Shown here piece after piece: positions 34,967-42,285 of a stretch of 64,000 bases of DNA. The translations under genes were made by a program, and so were the position numbers. Numbering within the stretch: the stretch's first letter is position 1; each line of letters starts with the position of its first letter. Under the pieces are notes generated by a model, which was not told the DNA's origin, made no database searches, and saw only the letters and a program-made list of their open reading frames with translations. The stretch comes from Paenibacillus alkalitolerans. Its GTDB lineage: Bacteria; Bacillota; Bacilli; Paenibacillales; YIM-B00363. The stretch covers positions 1 through 64,000 of the forward strand of contig NZ_JAEMXM010000001.1 in assembly GCF_016482785.1 (NCBI RefSeq), written 5' to 3'.

Positions 34967-35761
34967 ATGCAAGAGAAGCAGACGGAAGCAAACAAATTGG
35001 CTTGGAATACGAAAGCATATGATGCTTGGATGAATCATTTTGGAACTCCTATTGAACAAGCGGAGAAGCTGAGAAAGGATCCCAAATATCCGTTGCGCAG
35101 ATGGTTGAAGTACATGGGAGAGCCAAAAGGGGCGCGAATCATTAATCTCTTAGGCTCAACGGGGAGTAAGGCAATACCTCTGGCAATACTTGGCGCCGAA
35201 GTAACCATTGTTGATATATCTGAAGAAAATATGCGATACGCAATGGAAGTTTCAAAAGCAGCAAGAGTTAAAGTGAAGTATATAAACGCCGATGTTCTCA
35301 ATATTCCAATTGAAGAACAATTAGGAAACTTCGATATTGTTTTGATGGAATTCGGTATTCTGCATTATTTTTCCGATTTGAAATTGATTTTCACAGTAGT
35401 TGCTCGAATACTTAAACCTAACGGTCGATTCATTCTAACTGACTTCCATCCATTCGCACATAAGTTGTTAAGCGATACTGGAAATGGCATAGTTTTAAGA
35501 GAAAACGGAGATTACTTCGATACTGAGCTTCGTGAAGACGATATCGCATATACCTCTTTTATCCCTGAACATAATCGTTCGGAATTGCACAAGGTTTTGT
35601 TAAGAAAGTGGACTTTTGGAGAAATGTTGACCGCCATAGCTGAACAGGGATTATATCTAAGAATCCTAGAAGAAGAACCTCATCCACAGAATAACAAGTT
35701 TCCTGCTTACTATACACTTGTAGCCGATAAGATCGAAGCGAATACTCCGTTGTTTCCATAA
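34967..35761 (+). CDS. class I SAM-dependent methyltransferase
   Basis: ATG 34967 follows GAGAGGTG and gives 264 residues. SAM-binding parts are IINLLGSTGSKAIPLAILGA (motif I with GSTGSK), VTIVDISEENMRYA and FDIVLMEFGILHYFSDLK. The Trp/Asn N-terminus (NKLAWNTKAYDAW) is typical of a Methyltransf_11 group in Bacillus relatives. It begins 47 bp after the AAA ATPase and may share its transcript. Substrate unknown. Confidence 0.84.
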   Translation: MQEKQTEANKLAWNTKAYDAWMNHFGTPIEQAEKLRKDPKYPLRRWLKYMGEPKGARIINLLGSTGSKAIPLAILGAEVTIVDISEENMRYAMEVSKAARVKVKYINADVLNIPIEEQLGNFDIVLMEFGILHYFSDLKLIFTVVARILKPNGRFILTDFHPFAHKLLSDTGNGIVLRENGDYFDTELREDDIAYTSFIPEHNRSELHKVLLRKWTFGEMLTAIAEQGLYLRILEEEPHPQNNKFPAYYTLVADKIEANTPLFP

Positions 35762-35898
35762 AATATTACGGAAGGTTTAAGTTAATAAATATTTCACGAC
35801 TTTTGGGTTAATGACTGGTGCGAAATCGAGATTCATTGTATGTCTTTTTTTGGGAATTGTTGTAGATTGAGTCTACATTACTGGAAAGGGGATTCGGT

Positions 35899-36429
35899 TT
35901 GAGAAACACTCCAAGAGATGAGGCGAAAGAGAACATGACGATCATTATTCGAGAGGCGCTTGAACGGGATATCGACCAGTTAATACGGATGCGGTGGGAC
36001 TTCACATGGGAGAACCGTACGGAAACGACAGTAAGATTTGAAGATTTTGTTCAAGAATGCAGAGCGTTTCTGATTGATGCGGTTCAGAGTGACCGATGGA
36101 AAATCTGGGTGGCGGAAGCGGAAGGGAAAGTTGTCTCTCACGTCTATGTGCAATTGATCGACAAAGTGCCGCGTCCGGGCAGGGTGACCCATCCGTTCGG
36201 CTATGTCACCAATGTATACACGCTGCCGGAATATCGCTCGCGCGGCATTGGCGGCAAAGTGATGGAGGCCGTCAAACTAAGGGCGCAGGCAAGTGAGCTT
36301 GAATTTCTTATTGTCTGGCCGGCGGAAGAGAGCATACCGTTTTACCGGAAGACCGGCTTTCGGTTATGCACAGAGCCGATGGAGCTCCATCTGGAAAGGG
36401 AATCAAACAATGGAGGAATGAACGGATGA
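35899..36429 (+). CDS. GNAT-family N-acetyltransferase
   Basis: TTG 35899 lies 8 bp after AAAGGGG and gives 176 residues; an internal ATG at 35935 (MTIIIREALERD) is a fair alternative, as the domain begins there. Acetyl-CoA motif A is VTNVYTLPEYRSRGIGGKVM (residues about 100-119), with R/Q-x-x-G-x-G/A seen as RSRGIG. The C-terminal SIPFYRKTGFRL is motif B. It overlaps the NUDIX gene by 4 bp (ATGA), so both are translated together. Substrate unknown. Confidence 0.87.
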   Translation: MRNTPRDEAKENMTIIIREALERDIDQLIRMRWDFTWENRTETTVRFEDFVQECRAFLIDAVQSDRWKIWVAEAEGKVVSHVYVQLIDKVPRPGRVTHPFGYVTNVYTLPEYRSRGIGGKVMEAVKLRAQASELEFLIVWPAEESIPFYRKTGFRLCTEPMELHLERESNNGGMNG

Positions 36430-36914
36430 AGCATTACGTCAGACTGCGTGCGGCGGCGCTTGTGATCGAAAATGACGCTATCTTGCTGATCGAGTTTCAG
36501 GATGAGAACGGGCTGCATTACAATTTGCCCGCGGGTGGAATGGAACCAGGGGAAACTCTCATTGAGACGGCGATAAGGGAAGCGCGTGAAGAGGCGTCGG
36601 CGGAAATCGAGGTCGGTCCGGTCGCGTTCGTCTATCAATATGAACCGGTTCGCAATCGATTCCTCTATGGGGAGGTTCCGAGTGTCGGAGTTACTTTTGC
36701 ATGCAAATTAAAAGAAGGTTCCGTTCCGAAGATGCCTGATCATCCGGATCCGAACCAGGTTGGTGTTAAGTGGGTGCAGCTGTCCGAGCTGAAATCGATT
36801 CAACTGTATCCTGAGATTACTCAAGATATACTCGACTATTCCAGAAACCGGCCGAACTATCGAAACTTTGTGGAAGAACAGACGATACAGTTAGAAAAAG
36901 TTGATTGCAAGTAG
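36426..36914 (+). CDS. NUDIX hydrolase
   Basis: The 162-residue protein starts at ATG 36426, after TGGAGGA at 36410-36416 inside the preceding gene. The Nudix box is GGMEPGETLIETAIREAREE, followed by ASAEIE; the final Gly of the usual GX5EX7REUXEEXGU is replaced by Ala, a change seen in functional relatives. The start YVRLRAAALVIENDAILLIE is a typical first strand. It would hydrolyse a nucleoside diphosphate derivative. Coupled to the GNAT gene by an ATGA overlap. Confidence 0.88.
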   Translation: MKHYVRLRAAALVIENDAILLIEFQDENGLHYNLPAGGMEPGETLIETAIREAREEASAEIEVGPVAFVYQYEPVRNRFLYGEVPSVGVTFACKLKEGSVPKMPDHPDPNQVGVKWVQLSELKSIQLYPEITQDILDYSRNRPNYRNFVEEQTIQLEKVDCK

Positions 36915-36952
36915 TAAATGGAAACGGTATCCGGAACAGTAGGAGGGTCAGG

Positions 36953-38009
36953 ATGGAGGAAACAAGCGTATCGGCTCAAATAGAAAATTACCTTGCGGAG
37001 TATGTGGAAGCGTGGCCTTTTAGCGGATCGGTATTGGTGGCTAAGGAAGGGACGGTCATTTTCAAAAGAGGGTATGGTTACGCAAGCATCGAGCATCAAA
37101 TTCCGAACACAACGCTCAGCCCGGAGGAAGTCATCGGTCTCTTCAAAGACAAGCCGCTTTCCTTCGAACCGGGAACTGCTTATGCTTACTGCAATTCCGG
37201 CTACTATTTGCTTGGCCTCATCATCGAGCGGGTGTCCGGCTTGTGTTACCGTGACTTTCTGCAGAGCAAAATCTTTCAACCGCTGGGAATGAACGGAACG
37301 GTTGTGGATGGCAACAAGATAGTGGTTCACGGTATGGCGTGCGGGTACCAGATGGACGGGGAAGAACTGGTAAGAAGCGAATATATTGATATGAGCGGTA
37401 GTTTTTCTGCGGGCGGGCACTATTCGACGGTAGAAGACTTGTTCCTTTGGGACCAAGCGCTTTAACCGAAAAGCTTGTCTCAGCTCGGATGCTCGAGCAG
37501 GCAATGACTCCGTATCGTGAAGGCTATGGGTTCGCATGGTGGATTGACCGGAAATATTCCCAACGAAGGCTGCGCCATGACGGAGCATACCGCGGTTACA
37601 GGGCTGAATATCATCGTTATCCGGACAGCGGGCTGTGTGTCGTAGTGCTCGCAACTTTGGTTTTGCGGTGCTTGGCGGCATTTGTGACGCATTGGCGGGA
37701 ATCGCACTTGGCGAGAAACAGGTTGTTCCGGTTCGTCCGCCGGAGTACCCGTTGGACCCGGCCGTATACGAAAGCTACATGGGGAAATATGAAGGAGAAG
37801 ACGGCACGTCATTGATCGTCGAACGCAGCGGTGACAACCTATTTTTCATCTTTCAAGATGAGTACACCATCCCATTTTACCCTGTTTCCGAGACCCTCTT
37901 TCATCATACCGTGATTGATCGTGAATACGAGTTCGAACGCGATTCTGAAGGCAATATTTTGTTCTTGGGCATCAAAAAATCGAGGGGAATCGGAGAACTA
38001 AAAAGATGA
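36953..38009 (+). pseudogene. broken serine hydrolase (beta-lactamase/PBP fold)
   Basis: ATG 36953 follows AGGAGGGTCAGG and reads ENYLAEYVEAWPFSGSVLVA, then YGYASIEHQIPNTTLSPEEV and AYCNSGYYLLGLIIERVSG (the Y-x-N element as YCN). The segment that should hold the catalytic SxxK is missing, about 70 residues compared with the intact homologue at 39267. The frame stops at 37465 but continues in another frame (TEKLVSARMLEQ, WWIDRKYSQRRLRHDGAYRG) and again in a third (NFGFAVLGGICDALAGIALG) to 38009. So there are one internal deletion and two frameshifts, near 37462 and 37650. Confidence 0.85.
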
Positions 38010-38146
38010 AGGTTGTGGCAGCAACAAAGGAAGATATCATGGGATGGTTGGAACTGGCATCCGAAGTAGAGTATCTTTTTGGACCGATGGTTAGTGACCC
38101 AAAATTTTTTCTGGTAATGGGCGCTCATTTTTACTTTGAAATTTGA
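38006..38146 (+). pseudogene. N-terminal fragment of a GNAT acetyltransferase
   Basis: The frame from ATG 38006 (46 codons) begins MKVVAATKEDIMGWLELASE, then EVEYLFGPMVSDPKFF. That resembles the first strand and helix of a GNAT protein, but the frame stops before any acetyl-CoA motif. It overlaps the stop of the broken hydrolase (ATGA). The rest of the gene appears deleted and replaced by the next fragment. Confidence 0.5.
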
Positions 38147-38273
38147 GGATGAATCTGGTGAGATACACGTTGCCCCGCACGCATTTGATAAAATAGCCGA
38201 TGATATTGCGGAGGAATGGGTACAGCGGTTTCGCAGCGAGCGGCAAACCGGTTGGGACAATCCCGCTTGGTAG
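38130..38273 (+). pseudogene. C-terminal fragment of a small unidentified protein
   Basis: An open frame without a start codon reads FTLKFEDESGEIHVAPHAFD, KIADDIAEEWVQRFRSERQT and GWDNPAW before TAG at 38271. It looks like the intact tail of a small acidic protein whose beginning was lost. I do not recognise the family with certainty. It abuts the preceding GNAT fragment in a different frame. Confidence 0.4.
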
Positions 38274-38281
38274 GAGGAATG

Positions 38282-39013
38282 ATGAATATTAAGGAGAAGG
38301 TTCTCGAAGCTTATGATAAACTTGCAAAAGACTACGAACTTCATGTGGATACAAAGAGCGGACATAACGCTTATTATGAACGGCCGGCGATGATGAAGCT
38401 TATGCCAAGCAATATGAAACATCTTGCAGTTCTGGATGCCGGTTGTGCTGCTGGGTGGTATACCGAGCAATTTATACAACTTGGTGCTCAAGTTACGGCT
38501 GTCGATCTAAGTCCCGAGATGGTGGAAGCTTGTAAAAGGCGTGTCGGAAATAGTGCAGAAGTATTCACATGTGATTTGACCGGTACGCTTCCTTTTGACG
38601 ATGAGGCTTTTAACTTGATTGTAAGTTCCTTAACCCTTCATTACATCGACGATTGGGCGCCAACCTTTCGTGATTTCCATCGAGTAATGAAACCAGGCGG
38701 AAGTCTTATTTTCTCCGTACATCATCCTTTTATGGACTTTAAACATTTCGATAGACCGGATTACTTCGCCCATGAGTTACTGAAAGAAATTTGGAACAAA
38801 AAGGAGTCTGGTCCAGTGGAGGTCGCTTTCTACAGAAGGCCGCTTCAAGAAATTATTAATGTGACGTCGGAACATTTTAGTATTAGTAGAATCGTAGAGC
38901 CGCAGCCCAGTCCAGATTATAAGGACAATCCGGAGGCGAGCGATTGGTATAAGAGATGGTTTGATCGTCTCTGTAAAAATCCGCATTTCCTAATCGTGAA
39001 AGCTCGGAAATAG
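38282..39013 (+). CDS. class I SAM-dependent methyltransferase
   Basis: ATG 38282 (an adjacent ATG at 38279 is equally possible) follows TAGGAGGA. The 243-residue protein has motif I VLDAGCAAGWYTEQFIQLGA, VTAVDLSPEMVEACKRR, then LIVSSLTLHYIDDWAPTFRD and VMKPGGSLIFSVHHPF. This is the Methyltransf_11 type. It follows the cluster of gene fragments and is the first intact gene after it. Substrate unknown. Confidence 0.87.
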   Translation: MNIKEKVLEAYDKLAKDYELHVDTKSGHNAYYERPAMMKLMPSNMKHLAVLDAGCAAGWYTEQFIQLGAQVTAVDLSPEMVEACKRRVGNSAEVFTCDLTGTLPFDDEAFNLIVSSLTLHYIDDWAPTFRDFHRVMKPGGSLIFSVHHPFMDFKHFDRPDYFAHELLKEIWNKKESGPVEVAFYRRPLQEIINVTSEHFSISRIVEPQPSPDYKDNPEASDWYKRWFDRLCKNPHFLIVKARK

Positions 39014-39014
39014 C

Positions 39015-39044
39015 AAAAGCTGCCCATTGGTGGACAGCTTTTGG
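39015..39044 (+). terminator. terminator of the methyltransferase gene
   Basis: AAAAGCTG (39015-39022) and CAGCTTTT (39035-39042) form a perfect stem directly after the stop codon. Confidence 0.7.
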
Positions 39045-39057
39045 TATAATATTACTT

Positions 39058-39198
39058 GTACAACTTGCTTGGGTGGGATAAGCTTGCCTCGCCCGCCCAA
39101 GTCGCATTAGGTTCGGGTTATTTCCTTGATCTTTTTGGAGGTTTCCCATCCAAGAGTTGTACGGGGGCGGGTTGCGACCGCCCCTTGTTGTTATTCTT
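39058..39198. repeat. hairpin-rich intergenic element
   Basis: GTACAACT (39058-39065) pairs with AGTTGTAC (39155-39162), enclosing an inner stem of CTTGGGTGGG (39068-39077) with CCCGCCCAAG (39092-39101). A second stem GGGGCGG (39164-39170)/CCGCCCC (39178-39184) is followed by TTGTTGTTATTCTT and looks like a terminator. The nested structure suggests a structured RNA or a small palindromic mobile remnant. Its identity is unknown. Confidence 0.4.
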
Positions 39199-39266
39199 AC
39201 TGTACCATACGTCAATTATTCCTGCAATGTAGGAAATTTATCCGATTGAACAGAGAGGCGAACATT

Positions 39267-40301
39267 ATGACATGGCCAAAAATTGATATGAATGAGTTGA
39301 ATGCCGCTATTGAAAATCTTGCCTCCGAGGAAAAGTTTTCCGGTGCCGTATTGGTGGCGAGACACGGAAAGGCGCTCTACAAGAAAGCATTTGGTATGGC
39401 GCATAAAGGATATGGAATTCCAAACAGAACAGATACAAAGTTCAATCTCGGTTCGGTAAACAAGATGTTCACAGCTGTTGCAATCATGAAACTAGCGGAA
39501 AACGGCTTATTGAGCGTTGATGATCTAATCGGTACATACTTGCCTGATTTTCCATTGGAGCTGGCTGACAAAGTTACCGTCCACCATCTGTTGACGCACA
39601 CATCGGGAACTGGACTGTATTGGAATAATAAATTTAAAGCAAAATTTACGGAACTCAAAACGGTCTCCGATTATATTCCGTTGTTTATCGAAGACCCATT
39701 ATTATTCGAACCGGGCACCAAATGGGCATATAGCAACTCAGGCTACATTATTCTTGGAGCGATCATTGAATCTGTTACTGGCAAGGATTACTTTTCGTTC
39801 GTAAGAGATAAAGTTTATTTGCCGGCGAATATGCTCAATACAGATTGTTACGATCTGGAATATGACGTGCCGAATTTGGCAGTCGGATATACTCGTTACG
39901 GCACGGCGGAGGGTGGCCCTTGGCGTAACAATGTATTCCTCCACGTCGTGAAGGGCGGTCCGGCAGGAGGAGGGTACTCTACTGTTGAGGATCTTCTACA
40001 GTTCGATATCGCGCTCCGAACAAATAAGCTGCTTAGCCCGGAATGGACTGCGCTTGCTACAACTGATAAGTTTCATGAGAATCCGGATATGCAAATGCAG
40101 TACGGATACGGATTTATGGATGTGAGGATGAAGGGTGAACGGGTTATCGGTCACAACGGAGGATTACCCGGTGTGAGCGCGCTTTTGAACATGTACATGA
40201 ATAGCGGTTACACCTTAGCTGTATTATCTAATTACGACGGAGACCGAGGAGTAATGGGTGTTCATGTAAAGTTCGAAGAGATGCTTTTTGGGAACGGATA
40301 A
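39267..40301 (+). CDS. serine hydrolase, beta-lactamase/D-Ala-D-Ala carboxypeptidase fold
   Basis: ATG 39267 follows AGAGAGGCG and gives 344 residues. The three family motifs are present: SVNK with Ser63/Lys66 (FNLGSVNKMFTAVAI), YSN at 155-157 (KWAYSNSGYIILG) and HNGG near residue 300 (VIGHNGGLPGV). VTVHHLLTHTSG is a typical connecting segment. There is no signal peptide, so it is probably cytoplasmic. Such esterase-like class C relatives act on diverse esters or peptides. It is a homologue of the broken gene at 36953. Confidence 0.88.
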   Translation: MTWPKIDMNELNAAIENLASEEKFSGAVLVARHGKALYKKAFGMAHKGYGIPNRTDTKFNLGSVNKMFTAVAIMKLAENGLLSVDDLIGTYLPDFPLELADKVTVHHLLTHTSGTGLYWNNKFKAKFTELKTVSDYIPLFIEDPLLFEPGTKWAYSNSGYIILGAIIESVTGKDYFSFVRDKVYLPANMLNTDCYDLEYDVPNLAVGYTRYGTAEGGPWRNNVFLHVVKGGPAGGGYSTVEDLLQFDIALRTNKLLSPEWTALATTDKFHENPDMQMQYGYGFMDVRMKGERVIGHNGGLPGVSALLNMYMNSGYTLAVLSNYDGDRGVMGVHVKFEEMLFGNG

Positions 40302-40316
40302 ACCGGATTAGAGAGG

Positions 40317-40347
40317 GCAGGCAGCCATTGCTGCTTGCTTTTTTTTA
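40317..40347 (+). terminator. terminator of the serine hydrolase gene
   Basis: GCAGGCAGC (40317-40325) and GCTGCTTGC (40330-40338) pair over 9 bp with one G-U pair and are followed by TTTTTTTT. Confidence 0.85.
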
Positions 40348-40414
40348 TGATGGATAAACAACGAAAATATCTCTTTATTCTTAATATGACTGATATGACA
40401 CTCACCTTTATGAC

Positions 40415-40440
40415 AGTACCTGTACTAAAAGTGCATACTT
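40415..40440. promoter_or_regulatory. possible HxlR-type operator upstream of the oxidoreductase
   Basis: AGTAC-CT-GTACT (40415-40426) is a perfect inverted repeat, and GCATACTT (40433-40440) recurs upstream of the hxlR-like gene at 41551-41558. YodB/HypR-type HxlR proteins bind TACT/AGTA half-sites in promoters of quinone-reductase genes. Assignment to the local regulator is inferred. Confidence 0.4.
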
Positions 40441-40505
40441 ACATATTTGCAGTGTAATCTTTATACTCGAAAAAAGAATCAATAATGCTTAAGGAGGACA
40501 AATCT

Positions 40506-41066
40506 TTGAAAACTCTTGTTATCGTAACACATCCAAGCATAGAAACATCCGTTATAAATAAGCGATGGGTAGAAGAACTCAAAAAATATCCGGAAAAGTA
40601 TACTGTACACGAATTGCATAAGGTTTACCCTGACGGAAACATTGATGCGGAAAAAGAACAGCAATTAATTGAATCGCATAGTAATCTTGTTTTACAGTTC
40701 CCTATTTATTGGTTTAATTGTCCGCCCCTCCTTAAAAAATGGCTTGACGACGTTTTTGCTTATGGTTGGGCTTACGGATCAAATGGAGGCGATAAATTAA
40801 AGAATCGTAAAGCTGCTTTAGCCGTATCTGCCGGAATAAAAAAAGAAGATTATAGTGAAGAGGGAAGATATCGGTATACACTTGAACATTTATTATCTCC
40901 TTTTGAAACTACCTTCCTATACTGCAATGCAGATTATCGTTCGTTCTTTGCGTATTATGGTAAAGAAAATGAGCCAGGTGGAAACGAAGAAGAAGAAAAT
41001 GAGCCGGGTGCAAGCGAATTGGAAAAAAGCGCACAAGATTATTTGAATTTTGTTGACAACCTGTAA
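40506..41066 (+). CDS. NAD(P)H oxidoreductase, flavodoxin-like fold (quinone reductase family)
   Basis: TTG 40506 follows AAGGAGG at 40491-40497; the ATG at 40485 lies upstream of that site and is rejected. The 186-residue protein begins MKTLVIVTHPSIETSVINKR and has LVLQFPIYWFNCPPLLKKWL, the FMN-binding and quinone-site signature of YwrO/MdaB/KefF-type enzymes. A 16-residue acidic insert near residues 155-170 contains two NEPG units and is unusual. It faces an HxlR regulator, a standard pairing for electrophile and quinone stress. Confidence 0.87.
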   Translation: MKTLVIVTHPSIETSVINKRWVEELKKYPEKYTVHELHKVYPDGNIDAEKEQQLIESHSNLVLQFPIYWFNCPPLLKKWLDDVFAYGWAYGSNGGDKLKNRKAALAVSAGIKKEDYSEEGRYRYTLEHLLSPFETTFLYCNADYRSFFAYYGKENEPGGNEEEENEPGASELEKSAQDYLNFVDNL

Positions 41067-41092
41067 TTGGCAGCTTCATTAAAGCTAAAAAA

Positions 41093-41128
41093 AAAGAAGT
41101 ATTTCCTTGTTCAGGAGATACTTCTTTT
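41093..41128. terminator. bidirectional terminator between oxidoreductase and HxlR genes
   Basis: AAAAGAAGTAT (41093-41103) and ATACTTCTTTT (41118-41128) are perfect 11-bp arms with A and T runs on the outer sides, fitting convergent transcription. Confidence 0.85.
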
Positions 41129-41150
41129 GATTTAAATAAAATAGCTATGC

Positions 41151-41510
41151 CTACCGCTTTACAGCCTCCAGAGCCGGCAAACTGTTTTTCTCCCCCCACT
41201 CGCACATCATATTTAAAACTGGAATGAGAGAAAGACCACGTTCAGATAATGAATATTCAACTTTTGGAGGTATTTGGGGAAATTCCTGCCGTTTGATAAG
41301 GCCATCTGCCTCCAGCTCTTTTAACATGATGCTTAGCGTTTTAAAGGAAATGGTACCTATACATCGCTTCAGCTCATTAAACCGCATAACCTTATTTTCA
41401 GACAGCCAATACATAATGATCATTTTATATTTACCGCCTATTAAGGACAACGTATATCCGAAGCCGGTGTCTTTTAGTTCCACGCCGGTCGGAACACAGG
41501 TTTCGCGCAT
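41151..41510 (-). CDS. HxlR-family transcriptional regulator
   Basis: ATG 41510 is chosen, with AAAGGAGAG about 10 bp upstream; the GTG at 41519 would sit on top of that site. The 119-residue protein has the HxlR winged helix: TLSLIGGKYKMIIMYWLSEN, RFNELKRCIGTISFKTLSIM and LKELEADGLIKRQEF. Cys8 in the N-terminal ETCVPTG could be the redox switch used by YodB/HypR-type sensors, although this is inference. It is convergent with the NAD(P)H oxidoreductase it probably controls. Confidence 0.9.
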   Translation of the reverse strand: MRETCVPTGVELKDTGFGYTLSLIGGKYKMIIMYWLSENKVMRFNELKRCIGTISFKTLSIMLKELEADGLIKRQEFPQIPPKVEYSLSERGLSLIPVLNMMCEWGEKNSLPALEAVKR

Positions 41511-41531
41511 AAAATACACTCTCCTTTTGGT

Positions 41532-41558
41532 AAGTATATGATCTAAATAAGCATACTT
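41532..41558. promoter_or_regulatory. inverted repeat AAGTAT/ATACTT upstream of the HxlR gene
   Basis: AAGTAT (41532-41537) and ATACTT (41553-41558) are inverted with a 15-bp spacer. The right half is inside GCATACTT, which also occurs upstream of the oxidoreductase. A possible autoregulatory site. Confidence 0.35.
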
Positions 41559-41607
41559 TACAATAGATCATTATGCATTCTTATTGAAAGGATGTAAATC
41601 TTTTTAA

Positions 41608-41636
41608 TTGACAAAAAAAACCACTTACGCGACAAT
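41608..41636 (+). promoter_or_regulatory. promoter of the tetR-rph operon
   Basis: TTGACA (41608-41613), a 17-bp spacer and GACAAT (41631-41636). It lies 68 bp before the TetR start codon. I see no copy of the rifamycin-associated element here. Confidence 0.6.
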
Positions 41637-41703
41637 GGAAACTACAAACTACTTTGTTGGTATCCGAGGTTTCTAAGAAGAGAATGTTGGTAAGGGGATA
41701 TTT

Positions 41704-42285
41704 ATGGAAAATGTCAACCGAACGAGGGTACTGAAAGCTGCACGCGATTTATTCAACACACGCGGATACCGGAGCGTAACGATCCAAGACTTGGCCGGAA
41801 AACTCGGAATGAGCAAAAAAACCGTTTATCAGTATTTTTCAAGCAAAGAGGAAATTGCCACGGCTGTGGTGGAGGAATCGATGGAGAAGGTCCGGCAAGT
41901 ACTGTCTGTATCCGACCGGTCTCAATCAGATCCTTTACTTGAAATTAAAGAGATTTTAATCCATGTCAAAGACGAGTCTATCAGGTTCGGACCGCTATTC
42001 TTGATGGATATCGAGAAGTATCTTCCCGAATTGTCCAATCGGTACAAACGACTTAGACACGAAGGAAATCAATACATTGTGCAATTATTTACAACCGCTC
42101 AACATATCGGTTTAATAAAACAAAATATTCCCATCGATCAAGTTGTAGAAATTCTAAGGACTTGTTTGAGAGCGTTGGTTAACACGCATGCGTTTTCCGA
42201 AAGCAGGTATTCAATCGAACAAAAACTCGACCTTTTCTTGGATATTTTCTGCAAAGGAATTGCTAATTCGGGGAGGGATGATTGA
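41704..42285 (+). CDS. TetR/AcrR family transcriptional regulator
   Basis: The 193-residue protein starts at ATG 41704 after AAGGGG. The N-terminal helix-turn-helix reads LFNTRGYRSVTIQDLAGKLG, then MSKKTVYQYFSSKEEIATAV. The C-terminal domain is of the TetR_C ligand-binding type. Its stop overlaps the start of the rph-like gene (TGATG), so the two are translationally coupled. It probably regulates its own operon, with the phosphotransferase as the main target. Confidence 0.9.
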   Translation: MENVNRTRVLKAARDLFNTRGYRSVTIQDLAGKLGMSKKTVYQYFSSKEEIATAVVEESMEKVRQVLSVSDRSQSDPLLEIKEILIHVKDESIRFGPLFLMDIEKYLPELSNRYKRLRHEGNQYIVQLFTTAQHIGLIKQNIPIDQVVEILRTCLRALVNTHAFSESRYSIEQKLDLFLDIFCKGIANSGRDD

